A stretch of 64,000 nucleotides of DNA, taken from positions 472,263,650 to 472,327,649 of the forward strand of contig CM042684.1 of assembly GCA_023614405.1 (NCBI GenBank), in the 5' to 3' direction. The notes below the pieces were generated by a model. The model did no database searches. It was not told the DNA's origin and was given only the letters and a program-made list of their open reading frames with translations. The translations under genes and the position numbers were made by a program. Positions 1 through 9,781 of the stretch are shown here, piece by piece (positions within the stretch are counted from its first letter, which is position 1; each line of letters begins with the position of its first letter). This stretch comes from Avena insularis. Its lineage: Eukaryota; Streptophyta; Magnoliopsida; Poales; Poaceae.

Positions 1-1
1 T

Positions 2-1609
2 CCTGTTATGAATTTCATGATTGATGAAATGGATGACCCTGCGACATATGAAGAAGCGATGATGAGCCCGGATTCCAACAAATGGCTAGAAGCCATGAAA
101 TCCGAGATGGAATCCATGTATGAGAACCAAGTTTGGAACTTGGTGGACTTACCTCACGACCGAAAGGCCGTTGAGAATAAATGGATTTTCAAAAGGAAAA
201 CTGATGCTGATGGTAATGTGACCATCTATAAGGCTCGACTTGTCGCAAAGGGGTTTCGACAAATTCAAGGAGTTGACTACGATGAGACATTCTCTCCCGT
301 AGCGATGCTTAAGTCGGTTAGGATTATGTTAGCAATTGCTGCATATTTCGATTATGAAATATGGCAGATGGATGTCAAAACTGCGTTCCTCAATGGTAAG
401 ATTGAAGAAGAGTTGTATATGATACAACCTAAGGGTTTTGTCGATCCTAAGGATGCTAATAAGGTGTGCAAACTTCAGCGATCCATCTATGGACTGAAGC
501 AAGCATCACGAAGTTGGAATCTCCACTTTGATGAGGTGATCAAAGAGTTTGGATTTGTCCAAACTTATGGAGAGGCTTGTATTTACAAGAAAGTGAGTGG
601 GAGCAATGTGGCATTTCTGATATTATATGTGGATGACATATTATTGATTGAAAATGATTTAGATCTTTTAAACAGTGTTAAAAGTTATCTAAATAGCAAA
701 TTTTTGATGAAGGACCTTGGTGAAGCTTCATATATATTAAGCATTAAAATCTATAGAGATAGATCAAGACGCCTAATTGGGCTATCGCAGAGTACATACC
801 TTGATAAGATATTAAAGAAGTTTAATATGGACGGAAGTAAGAAGGGGTTCTTACCTATGTTGCAAGGCAACACATTGAGTAAGACTCAAAGTCCGGCTAC
901 GGCAGAAGAAAGAGAGATAATGGATAGGATCCCCTATGCCTCAGCCATAGGCTCTATAATGTATGCCATGCTATGTACAAGACCGGATGTGGCACATGCT
1001 ATTAGTTTGACTAGTAGGTACCAATCTGATCCAGGTTCGGAACACTGGATAGCGGTCAAGAATATCCTTAAGTACTTGAGAAGAACTAAGGATATGTTTC
1101 TTATATACGGAGGTGAAGAAGAGCTAGTCGCTAAGTGTTATGTCGATGCTAGCTTTGACACTGATCCGGATGACTCTAAGTCTCAATCCGGATACGTATT
1201 TCTCTTGAACGGAGCACCAGTTAGTTGGAGGAGCTCCAAACAACCCGTGGTGGCTAGATCAACAACGGAGGCGGAATATGTTGCTGCTTCAAAAGCGGCG
1301 CATGAAGCGGTTTGGATGAAAGAGTTCATTACGAAACTGGGTGTGGTTCCCAGTGCGTTGGACCCGATGGTGATCTATTGTGACAACAATGGAGCCATAG
1401 CCAACGCCAAGGAACCAAGGTCTCACAAGATTTCCAAGCATATTAAGCGCCGTTTTCACTCCATCCGCGAACATGTCAAGGATGGAGATATAAAGATTTG
1501 TAAAGTGCACACGGACCTGAATGTAGCAGATCTGTTGACTAAAGTACTCCCTAGGGCAAAACATGATCAACACCAGAACTCCATGGGTGTTAGATTTATC
1601 ACTATGTGA
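2..1609 (+). CDS. copia Pol fragment: reverse transcriptase and RNase H (A)
   Basis: The frame is open from the left edge, so the first Met (base 8) is not the true start; integrase and gag lie upstream, outside the window. Counting from that Met, an RT domain covers about residues 40-285, with MDVKTAFLNG around 121-130 (catalytic Asp122) and the intact YVDD box at 207-210. The RNase H domain covers about 375-500, with Asp381 in YVDASF, Glu424 in TTEAEY and Asp460 in YCDN. The protein would copy element RNA to cDNA in virus-like particles and degrade the template. It has no stop or frameshift over 533 residues, the best-preserved coding stretch in the window, but activity cannot be judged without the missing part. 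It ends 33 bases before the LTR, normal for copia. Confidence 0.93.
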   Translation, partial: PVMNFMIDEMDDPATYEEAMMSPDSNKWLEAMKSEMESMYENQVWNLVDLPHDRKAVENKWIFKRKTDADGNVTIYKARLVAKGFRQIQGVDYDETFSPVAMLKSVRIMLAIAAYFDYEIWQMDVKTAFLNGKIEEELYMIQPKGFVDPKDANKVCKLQRSIYGLKQASRSWNLHFDEVIKEFGFVQTYGEACIYKKVSGSNVAFLILYVDDILLIENDLDLLNSVKSYLNSKFLMKDLGEASYILSIKIYRDRSRRLIGLSQSTYLDKILKKFNMDGSKKGFLPMLQGNTLSKTQSPATAEEREIMDRIPYASAIGSIMYAMLCTRPDVAHAISLTSRYQSDPGSEHWIAVKNILKYLRRTKDMFLIYGGEEELVAKCYVDASFDTDPDDSKSQSGYVFLLNGAPVSWRSSKQPVVARSTTEAEYVAASKAAHEAVWMKEFITKLGVVPSALDPMVIYCDNNGAIANAKEPRSHKISKHIKRRFHSIREHVKDGDIKICKVHTDLNVADLLTKVLPRAKHDQHQNSMGVRFITM

Positions 1610-1624
1610 ACTAGATTATTGTCT

Positions 1625-1642
1625 CTAGTGCAAGTGGGAGAC
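1625..1642 (+). other. polypurine tract of A
   Basis: CTAGTGCAAGTGGGAGAC lies immediately before the LTR start TGAAGG. Purine-rich GTGGGAGA is the expected plus-strand primer. The same tract occurs in reverse complement beside the left LTR of C (40192-40209) and, with one change, of H (22354-22371). Confidence 0.85.
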
Positions 1643-3298
1643 TGAAGGAAATATGCCCTGAGAGGCAATAATAAAGTTGTTATTATGTATTCCTTGTATA
1701 TGATAGATGTTTATTTTACATGCTATAATTTTATTGATAGGAAACATCAATACATGTGTGTTTAATAAAAAAAAGGGTTCCTAGTCATGCCTCTCTTATA
1801 GACTAGCTTGTTGATTAACAAGATGATCAAGGTTTCCTGATCATGGACATTGGATGTTGTTAATAACAAGGTCACACCATTGGTGGAATGATGTGATGAA
1901 CATTCATCCGAAGTATAGCATTACGATCAAGTCATTGTGTTTATATTGCTATAACATCATACGAAGTAATCTTTTTCCTTAGAACATGACATCATGTTAA
2001 TTGCTAACACCGGAAGAGTATCTTGATAACATCAAACGTCACACCGTAACAGGGTGACTATAAAGATGGGTTCAGTGCTACGAAGGTGTTATGTTGAGGC
2101 TCCTGGATCAAGAGTGGAATTTGTCAATCCAGATGACGGATAGATATACTCAGGGCCCTCTCGGTGATATCACATTAGGATAGCTTGCAAGCAAGTGATG
2201 TGATCACTAGAATGTTATATCACGGGAACGAGAAAATAGTGCATGTCGGTAACGAGATCAAACTCGGTATGGAGATACCGATGATCGAATCTCGGACATG
2301 TAATATATCGAGAGAGAAAGGGATTTAGTTACAAGCGTTAAAGGTTCTCATGATCACAGGAGTCATCGTTGAATGTGTAGGAGTCAGTACGGATCTCCAG
2401 GTCCCGCTGCTGATTATTGATCGGAGAAGGGTCTCGATCATGTCTGCATTATTCGCGAACCGTAGGGTGGCACACTTAAGAGTTACCGGACACCATTTTG
2501 GAGCACATATGTTTCAGACGCAAGAATTGCAAAGCGCAGGAATTGTTTCAATAGAAACCGGAAATTGTTTCGGGTGAAATTGCAGAAGGTGGTTCTGCAT
2601 GTGATATTGAAATATTGCAAGGGGCTATATGTGAATGTTTGTTAATTAAAGTAATTAACAAAAATTCTGAATAAATTTAATAAAAGAGTTTTATTAAATG
2701 AGAGAGCATTAAATTTGGAGAAACTTAATGCATTTAAAGTGGAGACTTTAAAAGGGAATGTGAAGAGGCATTTTAATGTGGAGGAGTTACCACCACATGA
2801 ATGTGGGAGGTGAGGGGTCACCCCCCCATGCGCCGGCCATGGAGAGAGGGGGCACCCCCTCCTCCTATAAAAGGCCACCCATTCCCTCCTTCATCCACAC
2901 ACCTCCTTGTGAAGGATCTCTCTCCCCCTCTAGAATTATTCCCCCATGGTCTCGGATTAGCAAGATACATGTTCCCGGTGGCATTTCGTCTGGAAGGAGT
3001 TGCTGCTTTCGCTAGATCGCTGGAGTGAGGAGGTGGAGGTTGTTCGGTGGCTTGAACGTGTGTTCGAGTGCGGATGCGCTGCTGAGTTGCGGCGCTCGGA
3101 CTTCCTCACGATCTTGAGATCGGCAAGTGTACGACTACATCAACCACGAGTTCCTACTCGTTAACAAAGCTCGTTGTCTTTGAGGGTAAGTTCTCTATGG
3201 ATGTATTTCCACCCGTTTGCTTTGTACCTAGTAGATAGACCTTGGCGTGTAGTTCACACCGTAGGAATTTTTTTGTTTTCTATGCTACGGACCCAACA
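1643..3298 (+). repeat. 3' LTR of A (1656 bp)
   Basis: Begins TGAAGGAAATATGCCC after the polypurine tract and ends GACCCAACA. A TATA-like box lies at 2864-2872 in a GC-rich setting, followed by a transcribed-leader-like stretch. It belongs to the same LTR type as both LTRs of element C. The open frames inside are chance frames. Confidence 0.9.
2864..2872 (+). promoter_or_regulatory. TATA box of the A LTR
   Basis: CTATAAAAG in CTCCTATAAAAGGCC, at the U3/R position typical of copia LTRs. The equivalents in the two LTRs of C (CCTATATAAG on the minus strand, 38981-38990 and 43030-43039) support the assignment. Confidence 0.65.
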
Positions 3299-3375
3299 GT
3301 AACAACTAAAAGATCAACGCCCACACGCTACATCTCGTGTGTTCTACCCGTACTAGCATTACTACGCATAGATCT

Positions 3376-3389
3376 AGCTCTGATACCAC
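3376..3389 (-). other. primer-binding site of B
   Basis: Plus-strand AGCTCTGATACCAC is, in element orientation, GTGGTATCAGAGCT, the initiator tRNA-Met complementary site of plant copia elements, directly adjoining the LTR end. Confidence 0.85.
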
Positions 3390-5107
3390 TGTAGGGGTTG
3401 CACGCATAAAAACAATAAAATTTACTCTACGCCCCTGAACCCCTGAAGCTGCCAGGACCTATCTATTAGTAATACAGTAACGGGAGAGGCTTTTCGTGAA
3501 CTTACCCTTGAAGACCGAAAAGCGTTGTCAACGCTCAGGAGAGTGTGGTTGATGTAGACGAGCCGAAGCCGACCTCAAGGTCGTGATGAAGTCCTTGTGC
3601 TCCTTCTGGCTCCAACGACTTGAGTGCCTCAAGTGTGACACCTCGTGGGAGTTACACACGTCCGGTGCCTGACGATGACTCCCGCTTCCCCGATCCAGCA
3701 GCAGTTGCGGATGTAGAGCTCCCGGATCCGAATCCCGCAGCATGACGGCGCTCATGGTGAAGATGTCTCGTCATGATCCATACTTGGGACCACGGTCACG
3801 AGAGAGAGAGAGGGGGAGAGAGAAAATATCAATTAGAGGTCCTCCCAAAAGTGGGGAGACCTTTATTGATTATTGGGTGTATTTTTCTAGGCCATAGACC
3901 CTACTTTATATAGGGGGAGGGGAGGTACTACCTCCCCTCAAGTCCTGGGGTGGGACTAAAGGAGAGGAGGGGGAGGGGAGGCCCCTTCTCCCTCTTGCCT
4001 TTCCCTAATGGGCCCTCTCCCCTCCGGGAATTGGCCCATTAAGCCTTTGACCATTTAAATGTTTTTTCTCTTTATTAAATAATTATGAATAAATTATTAA
4101 ATCAATATTTAACATTCATTCACACATTATCTAATCTCCGTGGCCATGGAACACCTTCCACCTCCACTCCGGACATCCTCCGGACTTACCGAAACCCTTC
4201 CGGTTTTCTCCCTTCTTTTCTTCGGTGATTCTACCGATCCTATTAACACTCTCTAAGCATCATCAAGCCCTTAAGAGTGATACCCTACGGTTCGGGAACA
4301 CTCCATACATGGTCGGGACACTCCCGCACCAATGATCAACAGAGGGACCTGGATGGCCATGTGACCCTTGTGTGTTCCACGTAGATCTTTTGTCGTTTGA
4401 ACCGGGACAGTCGTGTCTTATTCCCTTTGTCATTCAATACTTGAATTGCTCGAGATTCGATCAATGACATCACCATGTCGTGTTCAATCTTGTTACTGAA
4501 CAATGCTACTTAACTCGCTCCGACAAGTGATATCCCCGTGATCTAATCACACGCTGCGCAGCTATTGGATATAACTTCTCCGAGTGGGCCCTAGAGTATC
4601 TTCCCGTCACATGGACGGACAAATCCTACTCTTGACATATATTGCCTCTACGGTTTCCTCCGAATACCTGAACACACCTTTATAACCACCGTTTTACCAG
4701 ATGGCATTTGATGCTATCTAACCACTCTAGGGAGACAGTGATTGATATAGCCTCATGGTCTAAGGAATAGTCTATGAGGATCCATTTCTAATCATCGTAA
4801 CTTGAACTTCGTGACATGACCAGGTCACGATGTTTAGGTTGGGTATTGGTTCATCATCTCATTCTCCGAATGAGATGACCTCATTTCCAACTGGCATAAA
4901 TGCCACATGATCAGGAAACATGATCATCCGTTGACCAATGAACCAGTGACTAGAGTTTCACTGGGAACCCCTGGTTGTTTGTATATCACATGTGTATTGA
5001 TGTTTCCACTCAATATAGTTATAGCATGATATAAAACTTAATCATAAACTATATGAAATATGATAATAGTCCTTACTACTCTTTGTCTCTAGGGCATATT
5101 TCCAACA
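3390..5107 (-). repeat. 5' LTR of B (1718 bp, minus strand)
   Basis: In element orientation it begins TGTTGGAAATATGCCCT (right end, 5107) and ends GCAACCCCTACA (3390). A TATA-like CTATATAAA lies on the minus strand at about 3905-3913. A GA-rich microsatellite sits near 3805-3830. It is close in sequence to the LTRs of H and more distant from the solo LTR at 18544-20257. Confidence 0.88.
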
Positions 5108-5511
5108 GCTTCTACTTCGTCCATGCGGGATGGAAGAGTCCGCTATGGGGCACGGGGATACCAGGCCAACAATCATGGGCGAGAGTGCCATGTTTGGCAG
5201 TGGGAGGATATCGCTCAGTTTTCGTCCAATATTGGTGGGCGTGGCTATGGTTCGTAGAAGTCAAGGGATCGTTGAGAGATTTATTACGCGTGAATCTGAG
5301 CAACGCTGCCAAGTAGTGGCCTCGACTGCTACTGATGCTTTTAGTAGGAACACCTCGGCGGATCTCCCTTCGATGGTGGGTGATCCCCTTTGCCTAAATT
5401 GCAACATTAATGGCCATTTCACTGCTAGATATCCTACTATTCATCATGAGGTATGGAACAAGTTAGGACACATTACCTAGATTTGTCAGGTTATCCTTCA
5501 TTGGGAGTGTG
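5108..5511 (+). pseudogene. Zinc-knuckle/DUF4283-type pseudogene, segment 1 of 4
   Basis: A frame at 5130-5480 encodes a basic, Gly/Arg/Ser-rich segment followed by a CCHC knuckle near 5391 reading CLNCNINGHFTARYPT. The last ligand is Tyr where Cys is expected (C-X2-C-X4-H-X4-C). A second, degenerate knuckle-like stretch runs to a TAG at about 5478 and continues in frame (ICQ...WEC) into segment 2 once element X and one TSD copy are removed. This layout, knuckle then DUF4283-like region, is common in Triticeae repeat-derived ORFs resembling ORF1 of non-LTR retrotransposons. Stops and the lost Cys show it is dead. The left end is cut by B. Domain naming is from memory of the family, not a search. 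Confidence 0.6.
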
Positions 5512-6806
5512 TGATATGTTGCTAACGTATCTATAATTTTTGATGTTCCATGCTTGGTTTTTATCTACTTTGTTATGTTTTGTCCACACTTTGGAGTACT
5601 TTTTATACACTTTCTTGGACTAACCTGTTAACAAGATGCCATAGTGCCAGCTGCCTGTTTTCTACTATTTTTGGTTCCAGGAAAGTCATAAAATGAATAT
5701 TCTCGGAATTGGACGGGACAAAAACCAAAGTCAATATTTTACCGAGGGGGACACAGAGCCAGAATACGAGACGGAGAGGGGACAGAGGGCCGCCACACCA
5801 CCTGGCCATATGGCCAGGCCTGGCTCGTGCCAGGGGTGGTGTGGTCGCCTAGGGCACCCCCTCGGCCTCCCCTTTCGCCTATAAGATGCCTCCGATACAG
5901 AAACCCTAAGTACCCGATCAAAATTCCACGAAAGAGTATGTAGCCGCCGTCATCTCCATACCTAGATTAGGAGGGATCTAAAGCTCTTCTCGGCACCTTG
6001 CCAGAGAGGAGAATTCACCCTGGAGGCCTTCTTCATCACCATGCAAGCCTCCGGTGTGATGCGTGAGTAGTTCATCCTTGGACTACGGGTCCATATACTA
6101 TCTAGATGGTTGGTTCTTCTCCTTTGTGCTACCATGTTTAGATCTTGTGAGCTCCGTTCATGATCAAGATCATCTATTTGTACTCCTACATGTTGTGTTT
6201 GCGGGGATCCGATGGATATTGAGATTCTATTTCAGATTGATTATTGATTCTATCATGTCTTTGCTATTTGTGATCTTGCATGCTCTCCGTTGTTAGTAGA
6301 TATCTTGGCCGAGTAGATGCTAGCAACTCCAAGAGGGAGTATTTATGCTCGATAGTGGATTCATGCCTCTAGTAATCTGTGGAAGTGACAAAAATCTCTA
6401 AGGTACTAGATGTGATGTTGCTACTATGGAGAAAAAACAATCCTCTGTTCATAGAACAATCATATTTTTTACTTTACACGCAATGCGTAATGCAATTATC
6501 TGTTGCTTGCAACTTAATACTGAAGGGGGTTCGGATGATAACCTGAAGGTGGATTATTAGTCATAGATGCGGTTGGATTACGGTCTATGTATAATGTTGT
6601 AATGGCCAACCAAATCTCAAAGCAGTCAAGATGATTAGTATATGCATGTATGCTTTCTCGATGTTTGTCAATTGCCCCGCTGTAATTTGTTCACCTAACA
6701 TGTCATCTATCTTAAGGAGAACCACCACTAGTGAACTATGGACCCCGGTCCTTTCTTTTACCATCAATATACAACTGTTTACTGCTTTCTGTTTACTTTC
6801 TGCAAG
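5512..6806 (+). repeat. 5' LTR of X, first part
   Basis: Begins TGATATGTTGC and has a TATA-like CCTATAAG at 5878-5885. It is broken at 6806 by element Y (TSD GCAAG) and resumes at 14110. Joined length is about 1557 bp, matching the 1589-bp solo LTR J (61285-62873), of the same type. Confidence 0.88.
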
Positions 6807-8222
6807 TGATACATTGCAAATGTATCTATAATTTTTGATGTTCCATGCTTGGTTTTATCTACTTTCTTATGTTTTGTCCACACTTTGGAGTACTTTTCAT
6901 ATGATTTCTTGGACTAACCTATTAACAAGAGCCACATGCGGTACTGTTTTCTGCTGTTTTTGGTTCCAGGAAAGTCACAAAATGAATATTCTCGGAATTG
7001 GACGGGACAAAAGCCAAAAATCCTATTTTACCAGAAGACTCCCGGAGCCAGAATATGAGACGTAGTGGGGCTGGGGCCCAGCCACACCACCTGGCCGCGC
7101 GGGCTGGGACTGGCCGCGCCAGGGGGTGGTCTGGCCGCCCTAGACACCCCCTCGGTCTCCCTCTTCGCCTATAAGATGCCTTCTGACCTAAAAACTCAGC
7201 GAGGTTTGACGTTTTTCCAGAAGGAGTTCCGCTCCGCAGCCACCACCAGATTCCACAAAACAGCACCAGAAACTCCGTTCTGGCACCCTGCCGGGACGAG
7301 GAATTAGAGGAGATCATCGCCATCATCATCACCACCGCTTCTCCATCGACCATCCATGTTTCCCCCATCTAAGAGTGAGTAATCCCCCGTTGTAGGCTAT
7401 GGGGATGGTAGGGATTGGATGAGATCGTTCATGTAATGGCATCGGATTGTTAGGGCATGGTGCCTAGTATCTTTTATTAGTGCTTTATGACTTTGTTGCA
7501 ACTTGTTATGCTTAATGCTTGTCACTAGGGCCCGAGTGCCATGATTTCAGATCTGAACATGTTATTGATTCATTATGATAGTATTGTTTATGGTCTTATC
7601 TGCAAGTTGTATACACACATTGTTGTCCGGAACCAATGGCCCCGAAGTGACAGAAATCGGGATAACCGGAGGGAATGGCTTTGATGTGAGGATCACATGT
7701 GTTCATGGAGTGTTACTGCTTTGCTCCGGTGCTCTATTAAAAGGAGCACATTAATTGCCTGTAGTTCCCTTGAGGCTCCACTGCAAACGGGCTGGCTGGA
7801 CAAAAGATGTTGTGCAAGTTCTCATTGCGAGCACGTATGACTATATATGGAACACATGCCTAGGATTGTCTAGTACTTGGATGCTTTATCTTATTTATCT
7901 GCAATTTCCCTATGTTCTCATTGCTATGTGAATTGTCTTGTCCATGCAACGCCCGTCCATCCATCCCTATGCCTACCGCACTCGAATCCTATTATTACTG
8001 CTATCTTTACTTTACTACTGCTGTTACTTTACTATTGCTACTACAAAACTATTGCTACTGATAAACTGATGTGAGCAAGATTGTTTCCAGGTGCAGCTGA
8101 ATTGACAACTCAGTTGTTAAGGCTTATAAATATTCTTTGGCTCCCCTTGTGTCGAATCAATAAATTGGGTTTCACTTCCCTCAAAAATACTGCAATACAC
8201 CCCCTATACTTGTGGGTCATCA
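6807..8222 (+). repeat. 5' LTR of Y (1416 bp)
   Basis: TGATACATTGC...GTGGGTCATCA. A TATA-like CTATAAGA lies at about 7169-7176. Up to the TATA it closely matches the LTRs of X and J; downstream (R-U5) it is unrelated to them. A run of CTA/CTG-like triplets lies at about 7980-8065. Confidence 0.92.
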
Positions 8223-8233
8223 AGACTATTTTT

Positions 8234-8251
8234 TGGCGCCGTTGCCGGGGA
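8234..8251 (+). other. primer-binding site of Y
   Basis: TGGCGCCGTTGCCGGGGA, 11 bases after the LTR, the site characteristic of Athila-like gypsy elements. X has the same site with one change (14382-14399). Confidence 0.88.
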
Positions 8252-8314
8252 GCATAGCTTTATTTATCAAGTCCACTTGGAATCACTATTGTTCAAGCTT
8301 AGTTTATTTCCGCC

Positions 8315-8905
8315 TTGTTTGCTTGTTTCTTTATCAAAAATACAAAAAAATTAGTTCCTACTCTAGTTGTTATTTTCGTTGGTCTGTTATTGTCTTGCTT
8401 TATCATGCTTGCTGTCAATGGTGGTTTCTTTGAAACTGAATCTTATTGGCAAGGTGGGTTCACGGAAGATCAAAAATATTATTATAAGGAAGATCGCTTG
8501 TCACAAAAAGGGAAACACTTATGGGAACAAATTGATAAATTGTATACCATTGCTAGAAACGTGTGTTCTACTTATAATGTTACTTATTGCTTTGATAAAT
8601 CTTGTTGCTGTAAGAGGTATAAACACCTCCCTTTTCATTGTGAGTATAATGATAATGTTACCATATCTTCTTATGTTAAAGGAAATTATGAATTTTATGA
8701 TGTGGAACAAATTGAAGAAATTATTGCTTGGAAGGGTGCATTTGAACTTGCTAGTTTGCTTGAAAATATTGATGATTCACCTTATAAATATGAGGTTTAT
8801 GATATACTTAAATTTTGCTTTGATAATTACAAGGAAGAAAATGGCTATATTCTTGAATATATTAATAGATGCTTTCCACAAATGAAAGAGACTAATGCCT
8901 TGTAG
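8315..8905 (+). CDS. Y ORF, first part (unknown function), ends at an in-frame TAG
   Basis: A 196-residue frame. The likely real start is Met31 (8405, MLAVNGG), because the first 30 codons overlap leader sequence shared with X (there 14483-14520) where they are not part of gag. The protein is rich in Tyr, Asp, Glu and Lys, with a Cys-rich patch (CCCKRY) at about residues 92-98. I recognise no domain. The frame continues beyond the TAG at 8903-8905 into the next ORF with the same register, so this is probably one protein cut by a single nonsense change or read through. It occupies the position of gag in relatives but shows no gag motifs. Confidence 0.6.
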   Translation: MFACFFIKNTKKLVPTLVVIFVGLLLSCFIMLAVNGGFFETESYWQGGFTEDQKYYYKEDRLSQKGKHLWEQIDKLYTIARNVCSTYNVTYCFDKSCCCKRYKHLPFHCEYNDNVTISSYVKGNYEFYDVEQIEEIIAWKGAFELASLLENIDDSPYKYEVYDILKFCFDNYKEENGYILEYINRCFPQMKETNAL

Positions 8906-8911
8906 GATCTT

Positions 8912-9781
8912 ATGGAAGAAATTCATGAACCTGAAAGCTCATTAGATGAGAAAGAGGAGGAGAGTGATGAACAAAAGGAGGAAGAATGGATTAGCTACCC
9001 ATGCCTACCTTCTAATGAGAGCAACTCTTTACCCCTTACATTATTTGATTGTCCCCCATGCTTACCAAAGGAGGATGAATGTTATGCTCATGTTATCTAT
9101 GATAATCCTTTATTTGTGCTTAACTTTGATTTGCATGGTATTAAAGAGTTTTGCTTAGAAAATGTTTATGATAAAGCTCTAGATGATGGTCCTATATTGA
9201 ATGATCAGTCATATTGTTATAGAATTGTTAAAAGTGGGATTGAAGGTTTTAATCCCACTAGTTTTGAGCTTGATAAAAAATATGTGTTTGTAGATCATGA
9301 AAAGCATGCTTTATGTGATAGTTATATTGTTGAGTTTATTTATGAGGCTACTGAAAATTATTATGAGAGAGGAAAATATGGTTGTAGAAGTTTTCATGGT
9401 ATTGAAACACCTGTCTATGTGCTGAAAGTTTTGAAGTTACTCTTGTTTTATCTTCCTATGCCTGTCACTTTGTGCTTTGCGAATTTATTTGCATACAAGA
9501 TTCCTATGCATAGGAAGTGGGTTGGACTTAAATGTGTTTTGAATTTGCTTCTTGATGCTCTCTTTTACTTCAATTCATATTTCTTATGTGAGCATCCTCT
9601 CAAACTATCATGCCTGAAGATGATAATATGTCTATTATTCTTGGGAGACCTTTTCTTAAATGGTGCAGGAGCTGTTATTAATTGTAATCAAGGGGAGGTG
9701 ACCTTCAATGTTAATGACAAAGAACATACTGTCTATTTCCCCAAGAAGATTGATAGGGCTTATGGTTTTGAATTCAATTGA
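8912..9781 (+). CDS. Y ORF, second part: acidic protein with protease-like tail
   Basis: A 289-residue frame in register with the ORF before it (starts 597 bases apart), beginning MEEIHEPESS. An acidic segment (about residues 1-30, many Glu) is followed by a Tyr/Asp-rich region and two hydrophobic stretches (about 175-200 and 215-250). Near 9620-9660 another frame reads MSIILGRPFLK, the conserved C-terminal motif of plant retropepsins. An extra base in AAATGGTGCAGG near 9660 returns it to this frame, which continues GAGAVINC-like. The tail is therefore a protease remnant carrying frameshifts. The rest is unrecognised; the hydrophobic stretches may be out-of-frame artefacts rather than membrane segments. 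Confidence 0.6.
   Translation: MEEIHEPESSLDEKEEESDEQKEEEWISYPCLPSNESNSLPLTLFDCPPCLPKEDECYAHVIYDNPLFVLNFDLHGIKEFCLENVYDKALDDGPILNDQSYCYRIVKSGIEGFNPTSFELDKKYVFVDHEKHALCDSYIVEFIYEATENYYERGKYGCRSFHGIETPVYVLKVLKLLLFYLPMPVTLCFANLFAYKIPMHRKWVGLKCVLNLLLDALFYFNSYFLCEHPLKLSCLKMIICLLFLGDLFLNGAGAVINCNQGEVTFNVNDKEHTVYFPKKIDRAYGFEFN

Larger units (their letters stand above)
1..3298 (+). mobile_element. Ty1/copia LTR retrotransposon A, 3' part (Angela-like), nested in B
   Basis: This is the 3' portion of a plus-strand copia element whose 5' end lies left of the window. The order seen is RT-RNase H frame, polypurine tract, 3' LTR. It ends CCAACA at 3298, and the next bases (3299 onward) are the untranslated leader of minus-strand element B, recognised because 26850-26935 carries the same leader. 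A therefore inserted into B. The expected right TSD copy is GTAAC (3299-3303); its partner is outside the window. Clade placement rests on protein style and LTR ends. Confidence 0.9.
3299..5107 (-). mobile_element. Ty1/copia element B: 5' LTR and start of leader, minus strand
   Basis: The right end is a minus-strand LTR. To its left is a primer-binding site and 76 bases of leader, nearly identical to that of full-length element H. The leader stops at 3299 where element A inserted, so the rest of B lies left of the window beyond A. The right TSD copy is expected to be GCTTC (5108-5112), already in the host pseudogene. Confidence 0.85.

Noticed and set aside
3800..3835. GA microsatellite, possible CRISPR-like or satellite array
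   Set aside because: Simple (GA)n inside Angela-like LTRs, also at about 21017 and 27354; no spacer structure.
5693..7368. Frames of 60-150 codons in the promoter part of the X and Y LTRs
   Set aside because: They recur in the same place in several LTR copies with different shifts; LTR sequence, not genes.
8315..8404. N-terminal hydrophobic stretch as a signal peptide of the Y ORF
   Set aside because: The DNA is leader sequence shared with X, where it precedes the gag start, so it is probably untranslated.
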